Assembly: GCF_022919155.1 (NCBI RefSeq)
Contig: NZ_CP095045.1
Span: 1,364,001 to 1,428,000, forward strand
DNA: 64,000 nt
Origin: Leucobacter allii
GTDB taxonomy: Bacteria > Actinomycetota > Actinomycetes > Actinomycetales > Microbacteriaceae
Direction: 5' to 3'
How positions within the stretch are numbered: the first letter of the stretch is position 1; each line of letters starts with the position of its first letter. Below the pieces are notes generated by a model, which searched no databases, was not told the DNA's origin, and worked only from the letters and a program-made list of their open reading frames with translations. Shown here in pieces: positions 56,346 through 64,000 of the stretch. Both the position numbers and the translations under genes were made by a program.

Positions 56346-57949
56346 TGACGATCCGGCTCGACGCCGGCATGCCGGAGCGCGCGATCGCCGAGACGGTCGC
56401 CGAGCTCGTGGAGGCGCGCGTCGCCAGCCGGATCTTCGCACGGGACGCCGGGCTTTGGGGGGCCGAGGCGGCCGCGGAGGCCGCGATCCGGCTCGGCTGG
56501 ACGGACGTCTCCCCCGCCGCCGAGCGGCTGATCCCCGAGATCGAGGCGCTGCGCGCCGAGTTCGCGGCGTCCGGCGTCGACCGCGTCGTGCTCTGCGGCA
56601 TGGGCGGCTCCAGCCTCGCCCCCGAGGTCATCGCGCGCTGGCACGGCGTGCCGCTCGAGGTGCTTGACTCCACGCACCCCGCGGTGGTGCGCCGCGCGGT
56701 GGCGGGAGACCTCTCCCGCACCGTCGTCGTGGTGAGCTCGAAGTCGGGCGGCACCATCGAGACGCTCAGCCAGCGCGCCGCCTTCGAGCGCGCGTTCGCG
56801 GCCGCGGGCATCGATCCCGCGGGGCGCATCGTGGTCGTCACCGATCCGGGATCCGCGCTCGAGGCGGATGCCCGGGCGCGCGGCCAGCGCGTGTTCCTCG
56901 CCGACCCCGAGGTGGGCGGCCGGTTCTCCGCGCTGACGGCGTTCGGGCTCGTGCCCGCGGGGCTGGCCGGCGCCGAGCTGCGCGCGCTCCTCGCCGAGGC
57001 CGACTCCGTGCGCGCCGAACTCGCCGCCGACGACGCGTCGAACCCGGCCCTGCGGCTCGCTGCGGCGATCGGCGAAGGGCTGCCCGGCCGGTTCCTGCTC
57101 GCCGTGCGGGCCTCGCACGGCGCCGACGCGGGGCTCGGGCAGTGGATCGAGCAGCTCGTCGCCGAGTCGACCGGCAAGGACGGCGTCGGCGTGCTGCCCA
57201 TCGCGCTCGCGGAGACGGCGCCGGAGTTCGTCCGGACGCCGGCCCAGGCGCTTCCGATCGCCGTCGGTCCCGAGCGGAGCGAGGACGGGGCGGGCCCCGG
57301 CTCGGAGGGGATCCTCCTCGACGCGCCGCTCGGTGCGCAGTTCCTGCTCTGGGAGGTCGCGACGTCCGTGCTCGGCCGTCTCATCGGGATCGACCCCTTC
57401 GACCAGCCCGACGTCGAGGCCGCGAAGGTCGCCGCGCGTGCGGCGCTCGCCGCGCCCGCGCGCGACGCCGCCGTGGAGGCGGCGCCCATCGCGGAGCTCG
57501 CCGACGCCGTCGTGCAGGCGGCGCCGGGAGCGGCGCCGCGTTCCGCGAGCGGACTCGTGGACGCGCTCCGCGCCGTCGTGCCGGCCACGGGGTACCTCGC
57601 GATCCAGGCCTATCTGGACGCGTCCGCGACCCGGACGGAGCTCGAGGCGCTGCGGGCCGGACTGGCGGCGTCGCTGGGCGTGCCGGTGGCACTCGGCTTC
57701 GGGCCAGGCTACCTGCACTCCACCGGTCAGCTCCACAAGGGCGGTCCGGCCGCCGGAGCCTTCCTGCAGCTCTCGGACACGGGTGCCGGGGAGCTCGGGA
57801 TCCCGGACGGCGAGGCCGGCTTCGGCGCGCTCATCGCGGCGCAGGCGCGCGGGGATCGCGGTGTGCTCGCGGAGCGGGGCCGTCCGGTGATCGCCCTGGG
57901 CTGCCCCGACCCCGCTGAGACCGTCCGCCGGATCATCACGGCGATCTGA
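56345..57949 (+). CDS. pgi: Glucose-6-phosphate isomerase
   Basis: Pgi interconverts glucose 6-phosphate and fructose 6-phosphate, joining glycolysis and the pentose phosphate pathway. The 534-residue protein has tandem SIS-like domains: LCGMGGSSLAPEV and VSSKSGGTIETL are the phosphate-binding loops, and a catalytic glutamate region follows. It belongs to the divergent actinobacterial type that sits after tal. ATG 56345 overlaps the tal stop by one base; GTG 56342 is a three-base-longer alternative. Confidence 0.92.
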   Translation: MTIRLDAGMPERAIAETVAELVEARVASRIFARDAGLWGAEAAAEAAIRLGWTDVSPAAERLIPEIEALRAEFAASGVDRVVLCGMGGSSLAPEVIARWHGVPLEVLDSTHPAVVRRAVAGDLSRTVVVVSSKSGGTIETLSQRAAFERAFAAAGIDPAGRIVVVTDPGSALEADARARGQRVFLADPEVGGRFSALTAFGLVPAGLAGAELRALLAEADSVRAELAADDASNPALRLAAAIGEGLPGRFLLAVRASHGADAGLGQWIEQLVAESTGKDGVGVLPIALAETAPEFVRTPAQALPIAVGPERSEDGAGPGSEGILLDAPLGAQFLLWEVATSVLGRLIGIDPFDQPDVEAAKVAARAALAAPARDAAVEAAPIAELADAVVQAAPGAAPRSASGLVDALRAVVPATGYLAIQAYLDASATRTELEALRAGLAASLGVPVALGFGPGYLHSTGQLHKGGPAAGAFLQLSDTGAGELGIPDGEAGFGALIAAQARGDRGVLAERGRPVIALGCPDPAETVRRIITAI

Positions 57950-57960
57950 GACGCTCCTCC

Positions 57961-58005
57961 CGGACCGCCGGACCGCCGGACCGCCGGACCGCCGGACCGC
58001 CGGAC
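57961..58005 (+). repeat. 8-bp tandem repeat CGGACCGC, five copies plus a partial
   Basis: Five exact copies fill 57961-58000 and a partial sixth (CGGAC) leads into the hairpin at 58006. The array lies in the pgi 3' region. Confidence 0.85.
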
Positions 58006-58058
58006 GCACGACGAAGGCCTCGGGGAATCGCGATGATTCCCCGAGGCCTTCGTCGTGC
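58006..58058. terminator. 24-bp perfect hairpin between convergent genes
   Basis: Positions 58006-58029 pair perfectly with 58035-58058 around a five-base loop, between pgi (+) and rbpA paralogue 2 (-). There is no T-tract. It is the longest stem of this hairpin type in the window. Confidence 0.8.
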
Positions 58059-58070
58059 GCGAGTTCCCGC

Positions 58071-58436
58071 TCAGGCGGACTTGCGCGCCGTGCCGCGTCG
58101 GGCGCGGAGCTTCTCGAGCGCGGCCTCGAGCAGCTCGGCCGCCTCCTCCTCGGTGCGGCGCTCCTTCACATAGGCGAGGTGCGTCTTGTACGGCTCGTTC
58201 TTCGGGAGCATCGGCGGGTTCTGCCGGTCCCGGCCCGCGGGGAGGCCGGACGTCGGGCAGTCGATCTGCTCGGGGATCTCCTCCTCGGGCACGTCGGCCG
58301 CGAAGTACCGCACGGTCTCGTTGCCCAGTGCGTCCCAGTACGAAATCTGAATTCGGTCGGCACGGGCGCCGTGATCCTTCTCCCCCATGGGGCCGGATCC
58401 GACGCGCGCACCACGGATGGCGTTGCTGCCTGCCAC
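58071..58436 (-). CDS. RNA polymerase-binding protein RbpA family (paralogue 2)
   Basis: A 121-residue RbpA-family protein of the kind found beside secG in many Actinobacteria. It opens VAGSNAIRGARVGSGPMGE and contains ISYWDALGNETVRYFAAD and EPYKTHLAYVKERRTEEEAAELL. Only one cysteine (DCPTSGLPAG) remains, so a zinc ribbon cannot form. GTG 58436 follows AGAGGAC. How its role differs from the paralogue at 1538-1897 is unknown. Confidence 0.88.
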   Translation of the reverse strand: MAGSNAIRGARVGSGPMGEKDHGARADRIQISYWDALGNETVRYFAADVPEEEIPEQIDCPTSGLPAGRDRQNPPMLPKNEPYKTHLAYVKERRTEEEAAELLEAALEKLRARRGTARKSA

Positions 58437-58474
58437 GGTGTCCTCTCTTGCTCGGGTGCGACGATCGGGGCGGT

Positions 58475-58723
58475 TCAGACCACCGAGAACCGGGCGATGA
58501 GCCCGAGTCCCACGATCGACGCGAACCACACCAGCGACACGACGACGGTGATGCGGTTCAGGTTGCGCTCGGCCACGCCCGACGACCCCAGGCTCGAGGT
58601 CACGCCGCCGCCGAACATGTCGGAGAGGCCGCCGCCGCGGCCCTTGTGCAGCAGGATGAACAGGGTGAGCAGCAGGCTCGTGAGTACGAGGATCACGATC
58701 AGTGCGATCTTGAGGATGAGCAC
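58475..58723 (-). CDS. secG: Preprotein translocase subunit SecG
   Basis: SecG is the small membrane subunit of the SecYEG channel. The 82-residue protein has two hydrophobic segments (about 4-24 and 58-78) around the conserved HKGRGGGLSDMFGGG loop. GTG 58723 is used. It follows tpiA, as in most Actinobacteria. Confidence 0.95.
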   Translation of the reverse strand: MLILKIALIVILVLTSLLLTLFILLHKGRGGGLSDMFGGGVTSSLGSSGVAERNLNRITVVVSLVWFASIVGLGLIARFSVV

Positions 58724-58816
58724 GCGGTCACCTTTCCGGGTTCGAGGGCGTGGGAAGCCACGGTCCAGTATAGCGGGAGCGCCCTGCGGGACCCCGCAGG
58801 CCGCGGGCCGGTCGCC

Positions 58817-59659
58817 TCACGCGGCGGTGACGTGCTTCCTGAACTGCACGATTCGGGAGAACTCGTCGGCCCGCAGGCTCGCCCCGCCGACGAGCGCGCC
58901 GTCGACGTTCGGCTGCCGCAGGAATCCGGCCACGTTCTGGCTCGCGACGGATCCGCCGTAGAGGATGCGCGTGGCGGCCGCGACCTCGTCCCCGCGAAGA
59001 TCCCGCAGGGACTCGCGCAGCGCTCGTGCGACCTCCTCCGCCTGCTCCGCGGTGGCGGCCTGGCCGCTGCCGATCGCCCAGACCGGCTCGTACGCCACGA
59101 CGAACTCCGCGTCGGCCGGCAGCGGTGCGATCGCCGCGGCGAGCTGCGCGAGCGGGATCGCCGCGGCGCCGTGGGCCTCGAGATCCTCGGCGGTCTCCCC
59201 CACGCAGATCATCGGCACCATGCCGGCGCGATGCGCGGCGAGGGACTTGGCGGCCACGGTCTCGTCGTCTTCGCCGTGCCCGCCGCGCCGCTCCGAGTGC
59301 CCGGTGAGCACATAGCGCACGTCGAGCTTCGCGAGCATCGCGGCGGAGACGTCTCCCGTGTACGCGCCGGACTCGTGCGGGGACACGTCCTGCGCGCCCA
59401 GGACGAGGCTGAGCTTGTCCGCGGCGAGCAGGGTCTGCACCGAGCGCAGGTCGGTGAACGGCGGGAACACGGCGACCTCGGCGTCGGCGTAGTCGTGCCG
59501 AGCGTCCTTGAGCCCCCAGGACAGCTTCTGCACGAGGGCGATGGCCTGGAGATGGTCGAGGTGCATCTTCCAGTTGCCGGCGATGAGCGGGGTGCGCTCG
59601 GTCTGCGGCAGCGGCTGGCGCGGCTCCGGGAGCCGCTCCTCGGCGAGCTGATCGGTCAT
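58817..59659 (-). CDS. tpiA: Triosephosphate isomerase
   Basis: TpiA interconverts dihydroxyacetone phosphate and glyceraldehyde 3-phosphate. The 280-residue barrel has GNWKMH with the catalytic lysine, TGHSERR with the catalytic histidine, and the catalytic glutamate in VAYEPVWAIG. An N-terminal extension of about 25 residues precedes the normal start of the fold. ATG 59659 overlaps the pgk stop by four bases. Confidence 0.97.
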   Translation of the reverse strand: MTDQLAEERLPEPRQPLPQTERTPLIAGNWKMHLDHLQAIALVQKLSWGLKDARHDYADAEVAVFPPFTDLRSVQTLLAADKLSLVLGAQDVSPHESGAYTGDVSAAMLAKLDVRYVLTGHSERRGGHGEDDETVAAKSLAAHRAGMVPMICVGETAEDLEAHGAAAIPLAQLAAAIAPLPADAEFVVAYEPVWAIGSGQAATAEQAEEVARALRESLRDLRGDEVAAATRILYGGSVASQNVAGFLRQPNVDGALVGGASLRADEFSRIVQFRKHVTAA

Positions 59660-60858
59660 GCGAGTACCTCCAGTCCCGGCAGCGGCTTCCCCTCGAGGAA
59701 CTCGAGGCTCGCGCCGCCGCCCGTTGAAATGTGTCCGAAGCGCTCGTCGGCGAAGCCGAGCGCGCGCACGGCGGCGGCGGAGTCGCCGCCGCCGACCACG
59801 GTGAACGCCGAGGTGTCCGCGAGGGCCTGCGCGACCGCGCGGGTGCCGTGCGCGAAGGCCTCCATCTCGAACACCCCCATCGGGCCGTTCCAGAACACGG
59901 TCGCCGAGTCGGCGATGCGTCGTGCGAACTCGGCGGCGGAGTCGGGGCCAATGTCGAGCCCGATGCCCGTCGCGCCGAAGCTCGAGGAGGCGATCGCGTC
60001 TGCGGCGACGACCTCGTGGGCGGCGTCGGGGGCGAAGGCCGCAGCGACGACGACGTCGCTCGGCAGCACGATGCGGACGCCGCGCCGTTCGGCCTCCGCG
60101 AGGTAGCCGCGAACGGTGTCGAGCTGATCCTCCTCGAGCAGACTCGCGGCGACGTCGTGGCCCTGCGCCGCGAGGAAGGTGAAGAGCATGCCCCCGCCCA
60201 CGAGGATCGTGTCGACGCGCTCGAGCAGGTGGGAGATGACACCGAGCTTGTCGGACACCTTCGAACCGCCCAGCACGACCGTGTAGGGGCGCTCGGGCTC
60301 GTCGGTGAGCCGGCGGAGCACCGCGAGCTCGGCCGCGACGAGGCGGCCGGCCGCGCTCGGGAGCAGCTGCGCGAGCTCGGTGACGCTCGCCTGCGAGCGG
60401 TGCACCACGCCGAAGCCGTCGGAGACGAAGGCGTCGCCGAGCGCCGCGAGCCGCCCGGCGAAGGCGCGGCGCTCCGCAGGGTCCGCGCTCGTCTCGCCCG
60501 GGTTGAAGCGCAGGTTCTCGAGCAGGAGCACGTCGCCGTCCGCGAGGGCGGCCACGGCCGACTCGGCCTCGGGGCCCACGGTCTCGCCGACGAAGCCGAC
60601 GGGGGCGCCGAGCAGCTCCGCCATGCGCTCGGCGACGGGACGGAGCGAGAAGCGCGCCTCCGGGGCCCCCTTCGGACGACCGAGGTGGCTGACGAGGACG
60701 AGACGAGCCCCGGCCTCGCGCAGTTCCCGGATCGTGGTGAGGGAGGCGCGGATGCGGCCGTCGTCGCCGATCGCGCCGTCGGAGAGGGGGACGTTGAGGT
60801 CGCAGCGGACGATCACGGTGCGTGACCGGAGCGAGCCCAGGGATTCGATGGTGCGCAT
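59656..60858 (-). CDS. pgk: Phosphoglycerate kinase
   Basis: Pgk makes ATP from 1,3-bisphosphoglycerate. The 400-residue protein has VIVRCDLNVPL, SHLGRPKG, LLENLRF, GGSKVSDKLGV and the nucleotide loop VGGGDSAAAV. ATG 60858 has GAAGGAG upstream at a long spacing. The gap gene, usually immediately upstream of pgk in Actinobacteria, is missing; sodA occupies that place. Confidence 0.97.
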   Translation of the reverse strand: MRTIESLGSLRSRTVIVRCDLNVPLSDGAIGDDGRIRASLTTIRELREAGARLVLVSHLGRPKGAPEARFSLRPVAERMAELLGAPVGFVGETVGPEAESAVAALADGDVLLLENLRFNPGETSADPAERRAFAGRLAALGDAFVSDGFGVVHRSQASVTELAQLLPSAAGRLVAAELAVLRRLTDEPERPYTVVLGGSKVSDKLGVISHLLERVDTILVGGGMLFTFLAAQGHDVAASLLEEDQLDTVRGYLAEAERRGVRIVLPSDVVVAAAFAPDAAHEVVAADAIASSSFGATGIGLDIGPDSAAEFARRIADSATVFWNGPMGVFEMEAFAHGTRAVAQALADTSAFTVVGGGDSAAAVRALGFADERFGHISTGGGASLEFLEGKPLPGLEVLA

Positions 60859-60942
60859 GTGGGTGGGGTACTCCTTCTGGCCGGGCGGGGCGGCGGATGG
60901 GACGGGGCGGGCCCGGCGCGATGCGCCGCGGCGGGCAGCGAA

Positions 60943-60974
60943 ACGGGGGTCGGACCGTGCGGTCCGGCCCCCGT
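60943..60974 (-). terminator. 15-bp hairpin after sodA
   Basis: Positions 60943-60957 pair with 60960-60974 apart from one T/G position. The hairpin lies 13 bases after the sodA stop and before pgk, so it probably separates their transcripts. Confidence 0.65.
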
Positions 60975-60986
60975 GCGCGTCGGGTC

Positions 60987-61604
60987 CTAGATGAGGCCCG
61001 GGGTCTGGCTGCGGGCGGCCTCGAAGCGCTTCGCGACGTCCTGCCAGTTCGCGATGTTCCAGAACGCCTTCACGTAGTCGGCGCGGACGTTCAGGTAGTC
61101 GAGGTAGTAGGCGTGCTCCCACACGTCGAGCTGGAGGAGCGGGATCGTGCCTGCGGGCAGGTTGCCCTGCTGGTCGAAGAGCTGCACGATGTTCGGGCGC
61201 TGCCCGAGCGCGTCCCATGCGAGGACGGCCCAGCCGGAGCCCTGGACGCCGAGCGCGGTCGCGGTGAAGTGCGCCTGGAACTTCTCGAAGTCGCCGAAGA
61301 ACTCGTCGATCGCCGCGGCGAGCTCGCCCTCCGGGCGTCCGCCGCCCTCGGGCGAGAGGTTGTTCCAGAAGATCGTGTGGTTCACGTGGCCGCCGAGGTT
61401 GAACGCGAGATCCTTCTCCAGCTTGTTGACCGCCGCGAGATTGCCGGAGTCGCGCGCTTCCGCGAGCTGCTCGAGCGCCGTGTTCGCCCCCGTCACGTAC
61501 GCCTGGTGGTGCTTGTCGTGGTGCAACTGCATGATCTTGCCGCTGATGTGCGGCTCGAGAGCTGCGTAATCGTAGGGAAGTTCAGGGAGGGAGTATGCGG
61601 CCAT
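60987..61604 (-). CDS. sodA: Superoxide dismutase (Mn/Fe family)
   Basis: SodA converts superoxide to oxygen and hydrogen peroxide. The 205-residue protein has the metal histidines in [10 protein letters not shown] (His) and GHVNHTIFW, and [11 protein letters not shown] with the Asp and His ligands. ATG 61604 is preferred, with GGAG six bases upstream; ATG 61616 would add four residues. Manganese is likely, but metal choice cannot be read reliably. Confidence 0.96.
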   Translation of the reverse strand: MAAYSLPELPYDYAALEPHISGKIMQLHHDKHHQAYVTGANTALEQLAEARDSGNLAAVNKLEKDLAFNLGGHVNHTIFWNNLSPEGGGRPEGELAAAIDEFFGDFEKFQAHFTATALGVQGSGWAVLAWDALGQRPNIVQLFDQQGNLPAGTIPLLQLDVWEHAYYLDYLNVRADYVKAFWNIANWQDVAKRFEAARSQTPGLI

Positions 61605-61719
61605 CGGGCGCTCCATTCTGTGTTCCGGCAGTTGTCGTTCTCAGTCTATGACTCCGGTGCGCCCCGAGGCGGGGAATGACGTCGGAATTCAGCCGAGAGC
61701 GGATCCGCGGCCCGCGGTC

Positions 61720-62700
61720 TCAGAGGGCGTCGAGCTCCTCGGGCAGGCTGGCCTCGGTGCCGGGGATGCCCCGGGACTCGGCCTCCTTGTCGGCCATCGC
61801 GAGCAGGCGCCGGATCCGACCGGCGATCGCGTCCTTCGTGAGCGGCGGATCGGCGCGCGCGCCGAGGTCGTCGAGGCTCGCCTCGCGGTGCGCGAGGCGC
61901 AGCTGACCCGCGTACCTGAGGTGCTCGGGGACGCCGTCGCCGAGGATCTCGAGCGCGCGCTCCACCCGGGCGCATGCGGCGACGGAGGCCTGCGCCGAAC
62001 GGCGGAGGTTCGCGTCGTCGAAATTCACGAGGCGGTTCGCGGTCGCACGCGTCTCGCGGGCGCGGCGCAGCTCGTCCCAGGCCTGCTTCGCCTGGGTCGC
62101 CCCCATCGTTCCGAGCATGTCGCTGATGGCCTCGCCGTCGCGGATGAGCACCTTGTTCTGTCCGCGGATCTCACGGCTCTTGGCATCGATCCCGAGTCGG
62201 CCCGCGGCGCCGACGAGCGCCATGGCGACCTCGCTCGTCGGGCAGCCGAGCTCGAGGCCCGCGGAGCGACCCGGGGCGGTGAGGCCGCCGCGCGCGAGGA
62301 ACGCGCCGCGCCAGATCGCGGCGAGCTCCGCCTGCGCCCCCGTCGTGAGACGGTTCGGCAGGCCGCGGATCTGACGCCGCCGCTGGTCGAGGAGGCCGAG
62401 CTGCCGGGCGAGGGTCTCTCCGTCGATCACGCGGACGAGGAACTGCGGCGCGCCGGGCCGCGTGCTCGAGGGCGGGAGCTGCTTCGCGTCGGACCGCACG
62501 CCGTAGAGCTCCGCGAGGTCCTTGCGGACCCGCTGCACGATCTGCGGGGTGTGGAGCTCGGCCTCGAGGGCGATCCGCCCCGAGATGGTGTGCAGGCCTC
62601 CCGCGAGTCGGAGGATCGTCGCGACCTCGGCGATCCGCTCTCCGGTGCGCTGCACCGGGAACCGGACGAGCTCGCTCTTCACCTCGGGGGTTGACAGCAC
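61720..62700 (-). CDS. whiA: DNA-binding protein WhiA
   Basis: WhiA is a regulator of sporulation or cell division with a degenerate LAGLIDADG homing-endonuclease fold and a C-terminal helix-turn-helix. The 326-residue protein starts [14 protein letters not shown] and ends with the DNA-binding region [18 protein letters not shown]. The order uvrC-rapZ-whiA is conserved in Gram-positive bacteria. GTG 62700 follows GAAAGGAG. Confidence 0.95.
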   Translation of the reverse strand: MLSTPEVKSELVRFPVQRTGERIAEVATILRLAGGLHTISGRIALEAELHTPQIVQRVRKDLAELYGVRSDAKQLPPSSTRPGAPQFLVRVIDGETLARQLGLLDQRRRQIRGLPNRLTTGAQAELAAIWRGAFLARGGLTAPGRSAGLELGCPTSEVAMALVGAAGRLGIDAKSREIRGQNKVLIRDGEAISDMLGTMGATQAKQAWDELRRARETRATANRLVNFDDANLRRSAQASVAACARVERALEILGDGVPEHLRYAGQLRLAHREASLDDLGARADPPLTKDAIAGRIRRLLAMADKEAESRGIPGTEASLPEELDAL

Positions 62701-62763
62701 GAATGGGCTCCTTTCGGAAGTGGGGATGGCGAATGGCGGCGGGCGACGGTGCGCTGGGGCGGA

Positions 62764-63642
62764 CTACTCGCGACCGAGGTCGCGGTGGCGCAGGCTCACG
62801 CTGACGCCCGGCAGTCCGGCGAGTCGGTCGGCCAGCTCTCGGGCCGAGGCCACCGAGCGATGTTTGCCGCCGGTGCATCCTACCGCGAGCGACGCGTGGC
62901 GCTTGTTCTCCCGCTGGAATCCGGCGAGCACCGGAGCGAGCGCCGCGACGTAGTGATCGAGGAACTCGGCCGCCCCGTCGCGGCTGAGCACGTACTCCTT
63001 CACCTCGGGATCGACCCCCGTCAGCGGGCGGAGCTCCGGGATCCAGAAGGGGTTCGGGAGGAACCGCATGTCGACCATGAGATCGACATCGGTGGGGGCG
63101 CCGTACTTGAAGCCGAAGCTCAGCACGGACAACTGCAGGCCGGGCGTGTTGTCGTCGGAGAAGAGGTCGCGGGTCGCCGTCGAGAGATCGTGCACGTTGT
63201 AGCGCGAGGTGTCGATGACGACGTCGCTCGAGGCGCGCAGCTCCTGCAGGCGCTCGCGCTCGAGGCGGATCCCCTCGAGCAGGCTCCCCGCCTCCCCCTG
63301 CAGCGGGTGCGGGCGGCGCACGGACTCGTAGCGGCGCACGAGGATCTCGTCGGTGGCGTCGAGGAACACGACGCGCACGGTGGCCCCAGCCCGCAGCTCC
63401 TCGACGGTGTCCTGGATGTCGGCGAAGAGATCCCGACCCCGCACGTCGACGACCGCGACGATGCGCGGCAGCGCGCCGCCGGAGCGGTCTGCCATGTCCG
63501 CGAGGGTCTTCAGCATCGTCAACGGGAGGTTGTCGACGACGTACCAGCCGAGATCCTCGAGGGTGTTGGCGACGGTGCTCCGCCCCGCACCGGACATGCC
63601 GGTGACGATGAGGATCTCCTGCCCCGCTGCGGCCTCGTTCAT
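62764..63642 (-). CDS. rapZ: RNase adapter RapZ family nucleotide-binding protein
   Basis: RapZ-family proteins bind nucleotides and, in E. coli, deliver small RNAs to RNase E; the actinobacterial role is less clear. The 292-residue protein has Walker [16 protein letters not shown] near residue 38, FGFKYGAP, and the C-terminal [13 protein letters not shown] 63642 overlaps the uvrC stop by four bases, so the two are coupled. Confidence 0.96.
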   Translation of the reverse strand: MNEAAAGQEILIVTGMSGAGRSTVANTLEDLGWYVVDNLPLTMLKTLADMADRSGGALPRIVAVVDVRGRDLFADIQDTVEELRAGATVRVVFLDATDEILVRRYESVRRPHPLQGEAGSLLEGIRLERERLQELRASSDVVIDTSRYNVHDLSTATRDLFSDDNTPGLQLSVLSFGFKYGAPTDVDLMVDMRFLPNPFWIPELRPLTGVDPEVKEYVLSRDGAAEFLDHYVAALAPVLAGFQRENKRHASLAVGCTGGKHRSVASARELADRLAGLPGVSVSLRHRDLGRE

Positions 63643-64000
63643 GCCGGATCCTCCTCACTCGTCGACGCGTGCTGCGCTGCCCCAAGTTTAGCCGCAGCGG
63701 CGGGCGCCGAGTCCCCGAGGTGGTCCATGACCTGCTCGGCGAGCTTCGGCCCGAGTCCCGGTGCCGCGGACAGCTCGGCGTGGGACGCCGCGCGCAGCCG
63801 GGCCACCGAGCCGAAGTGCTTGAGCAGCGCCTGGACCCGCTTCGGGCCGAGGCCGGGGATCTCGGAGAGGCGGCTCGCGATGGCGGTGCTGCGGCGCTGC
63901 CGCTGGAAGGTGATGGCGAAGCGGTGCGCCTCGTCCCTGATGCGCTGCACGAGGAAGAGCGCCTCGCTCGTGCGCGGCAGGATCACCGGGTACGGATCGT
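63639..64000 (-). CDS. uvrC: Excinuclease ABC subunit C (3' part)
   Basis: UvrC makes both incisions in nucleotide excision repair. Only the last 120 residues are in the window; the frame is open across the right edge. The visible part includes the end of the RNase H-like nuclease domain ([19 protein letters not shown]) and the double helix-hairpin-helix ([18 protein letters not shown] and [16 protein letters not shown]). Confidence 0.95.
   Translation of the reverse strand, partial: DPYPVILPRTSEALFLVQRIRDEAHRFAITFQRQRRSTAIASRLSEIPGLGPKRVQALLKHFGSVARLRAASHAELSAAPGLGPKLAEQVMDHLGDSAPAAAAKLGAAQHASTSEEDPA

Overview
The window is about 70% G+C, densely packed, and carries marker genes restricted to or typical of Actinobacteria (two rbpA paralogues, whiA, opcA, ctaF, a diheme qcrC, DUF3043 and DUF3099 proteins). 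Gene content and order suggest Microbacteriaceae, possibly Leucobacter or a relative; that family call is an inference from gene order. I see no phage, plasmid or insertion-sequence genes, no CRISPR array, and no tRNA or rRNA genes.

Layout, left to right. 1-13.9 kb: the end of a DUF5819-like gene with an HTTM membrane protein, rbpA, an SDR enzyme, glutamate synthase gltBD, a methyltransferase, hisD, nrdR and pyrD. 14-24.5 kb: the aerobic respiratory block (erpA, ctaC-ctaD-ctaF, then qcrB-qcrA-qcrC-ctaE on the opposite strand) interrupted by a GNAT enzyme, a TetR regulator and an alpha/beta hydrolase with a possible leader peptide. 24.8-29.3 kb: trpD, an M23 peptidase, trpF, and a divergent marR/SDR pair. 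29.3-29.7 kb: a gene-free segment with a candidate dif site. 29.7-39.5 kb: PAP2 phosphatase, RNA methyltransferase, hydrolase, exonuclease, L31, an ABC ATPase, serB, a PEP-mutase-like enzyme, fabG, DUF3099, SURF1 and a cutinase-like lipoprotein. 39.4-51 kb: an ABC-F protein, then pgl, gnd, opcA, zwf and the suf genes on the minus strand, and ctaA. 51-52.1 kb: a gene-free segment packed with several repeat types. 52.1-64 kb: ctaB, tkt-tal-pgi, a second rbpA, secG, tpiA, pgk, sodA, whiA, rapZ and the 3' end of uvrC.

The genes cooperate in a few modules. ctaC/D/E/F and qcrA/B/C form the bcc-aa3 respiratory supercomplex, while ctaA, ctaB and SURF1 supply and insert its heme. The suf genes and erpA provide Fe-S clusters, used for example by the Rieske protein and glutamate synthase. 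zwf, opcA, pgl, gnd, tkt, tal and pgi make up most of the pentose phosphate pathway, and pgk and tpiA belong to lower glycolysis.

The most striking observation is that this window appears to span the replication terminus. A 28-bp site at 29378-29405 has the architecture of a XerCD dif site. The heptamer GGGGGAG is almost exclusively on the plus strand to its left and almost exclusively on the minus strand to its right, and majority gene orientation flips at the same place. A second recurring theme is probable leaderless transcription: eight genes have a TAnnnT -10 element ending 6 or 7 nt before the start codon.
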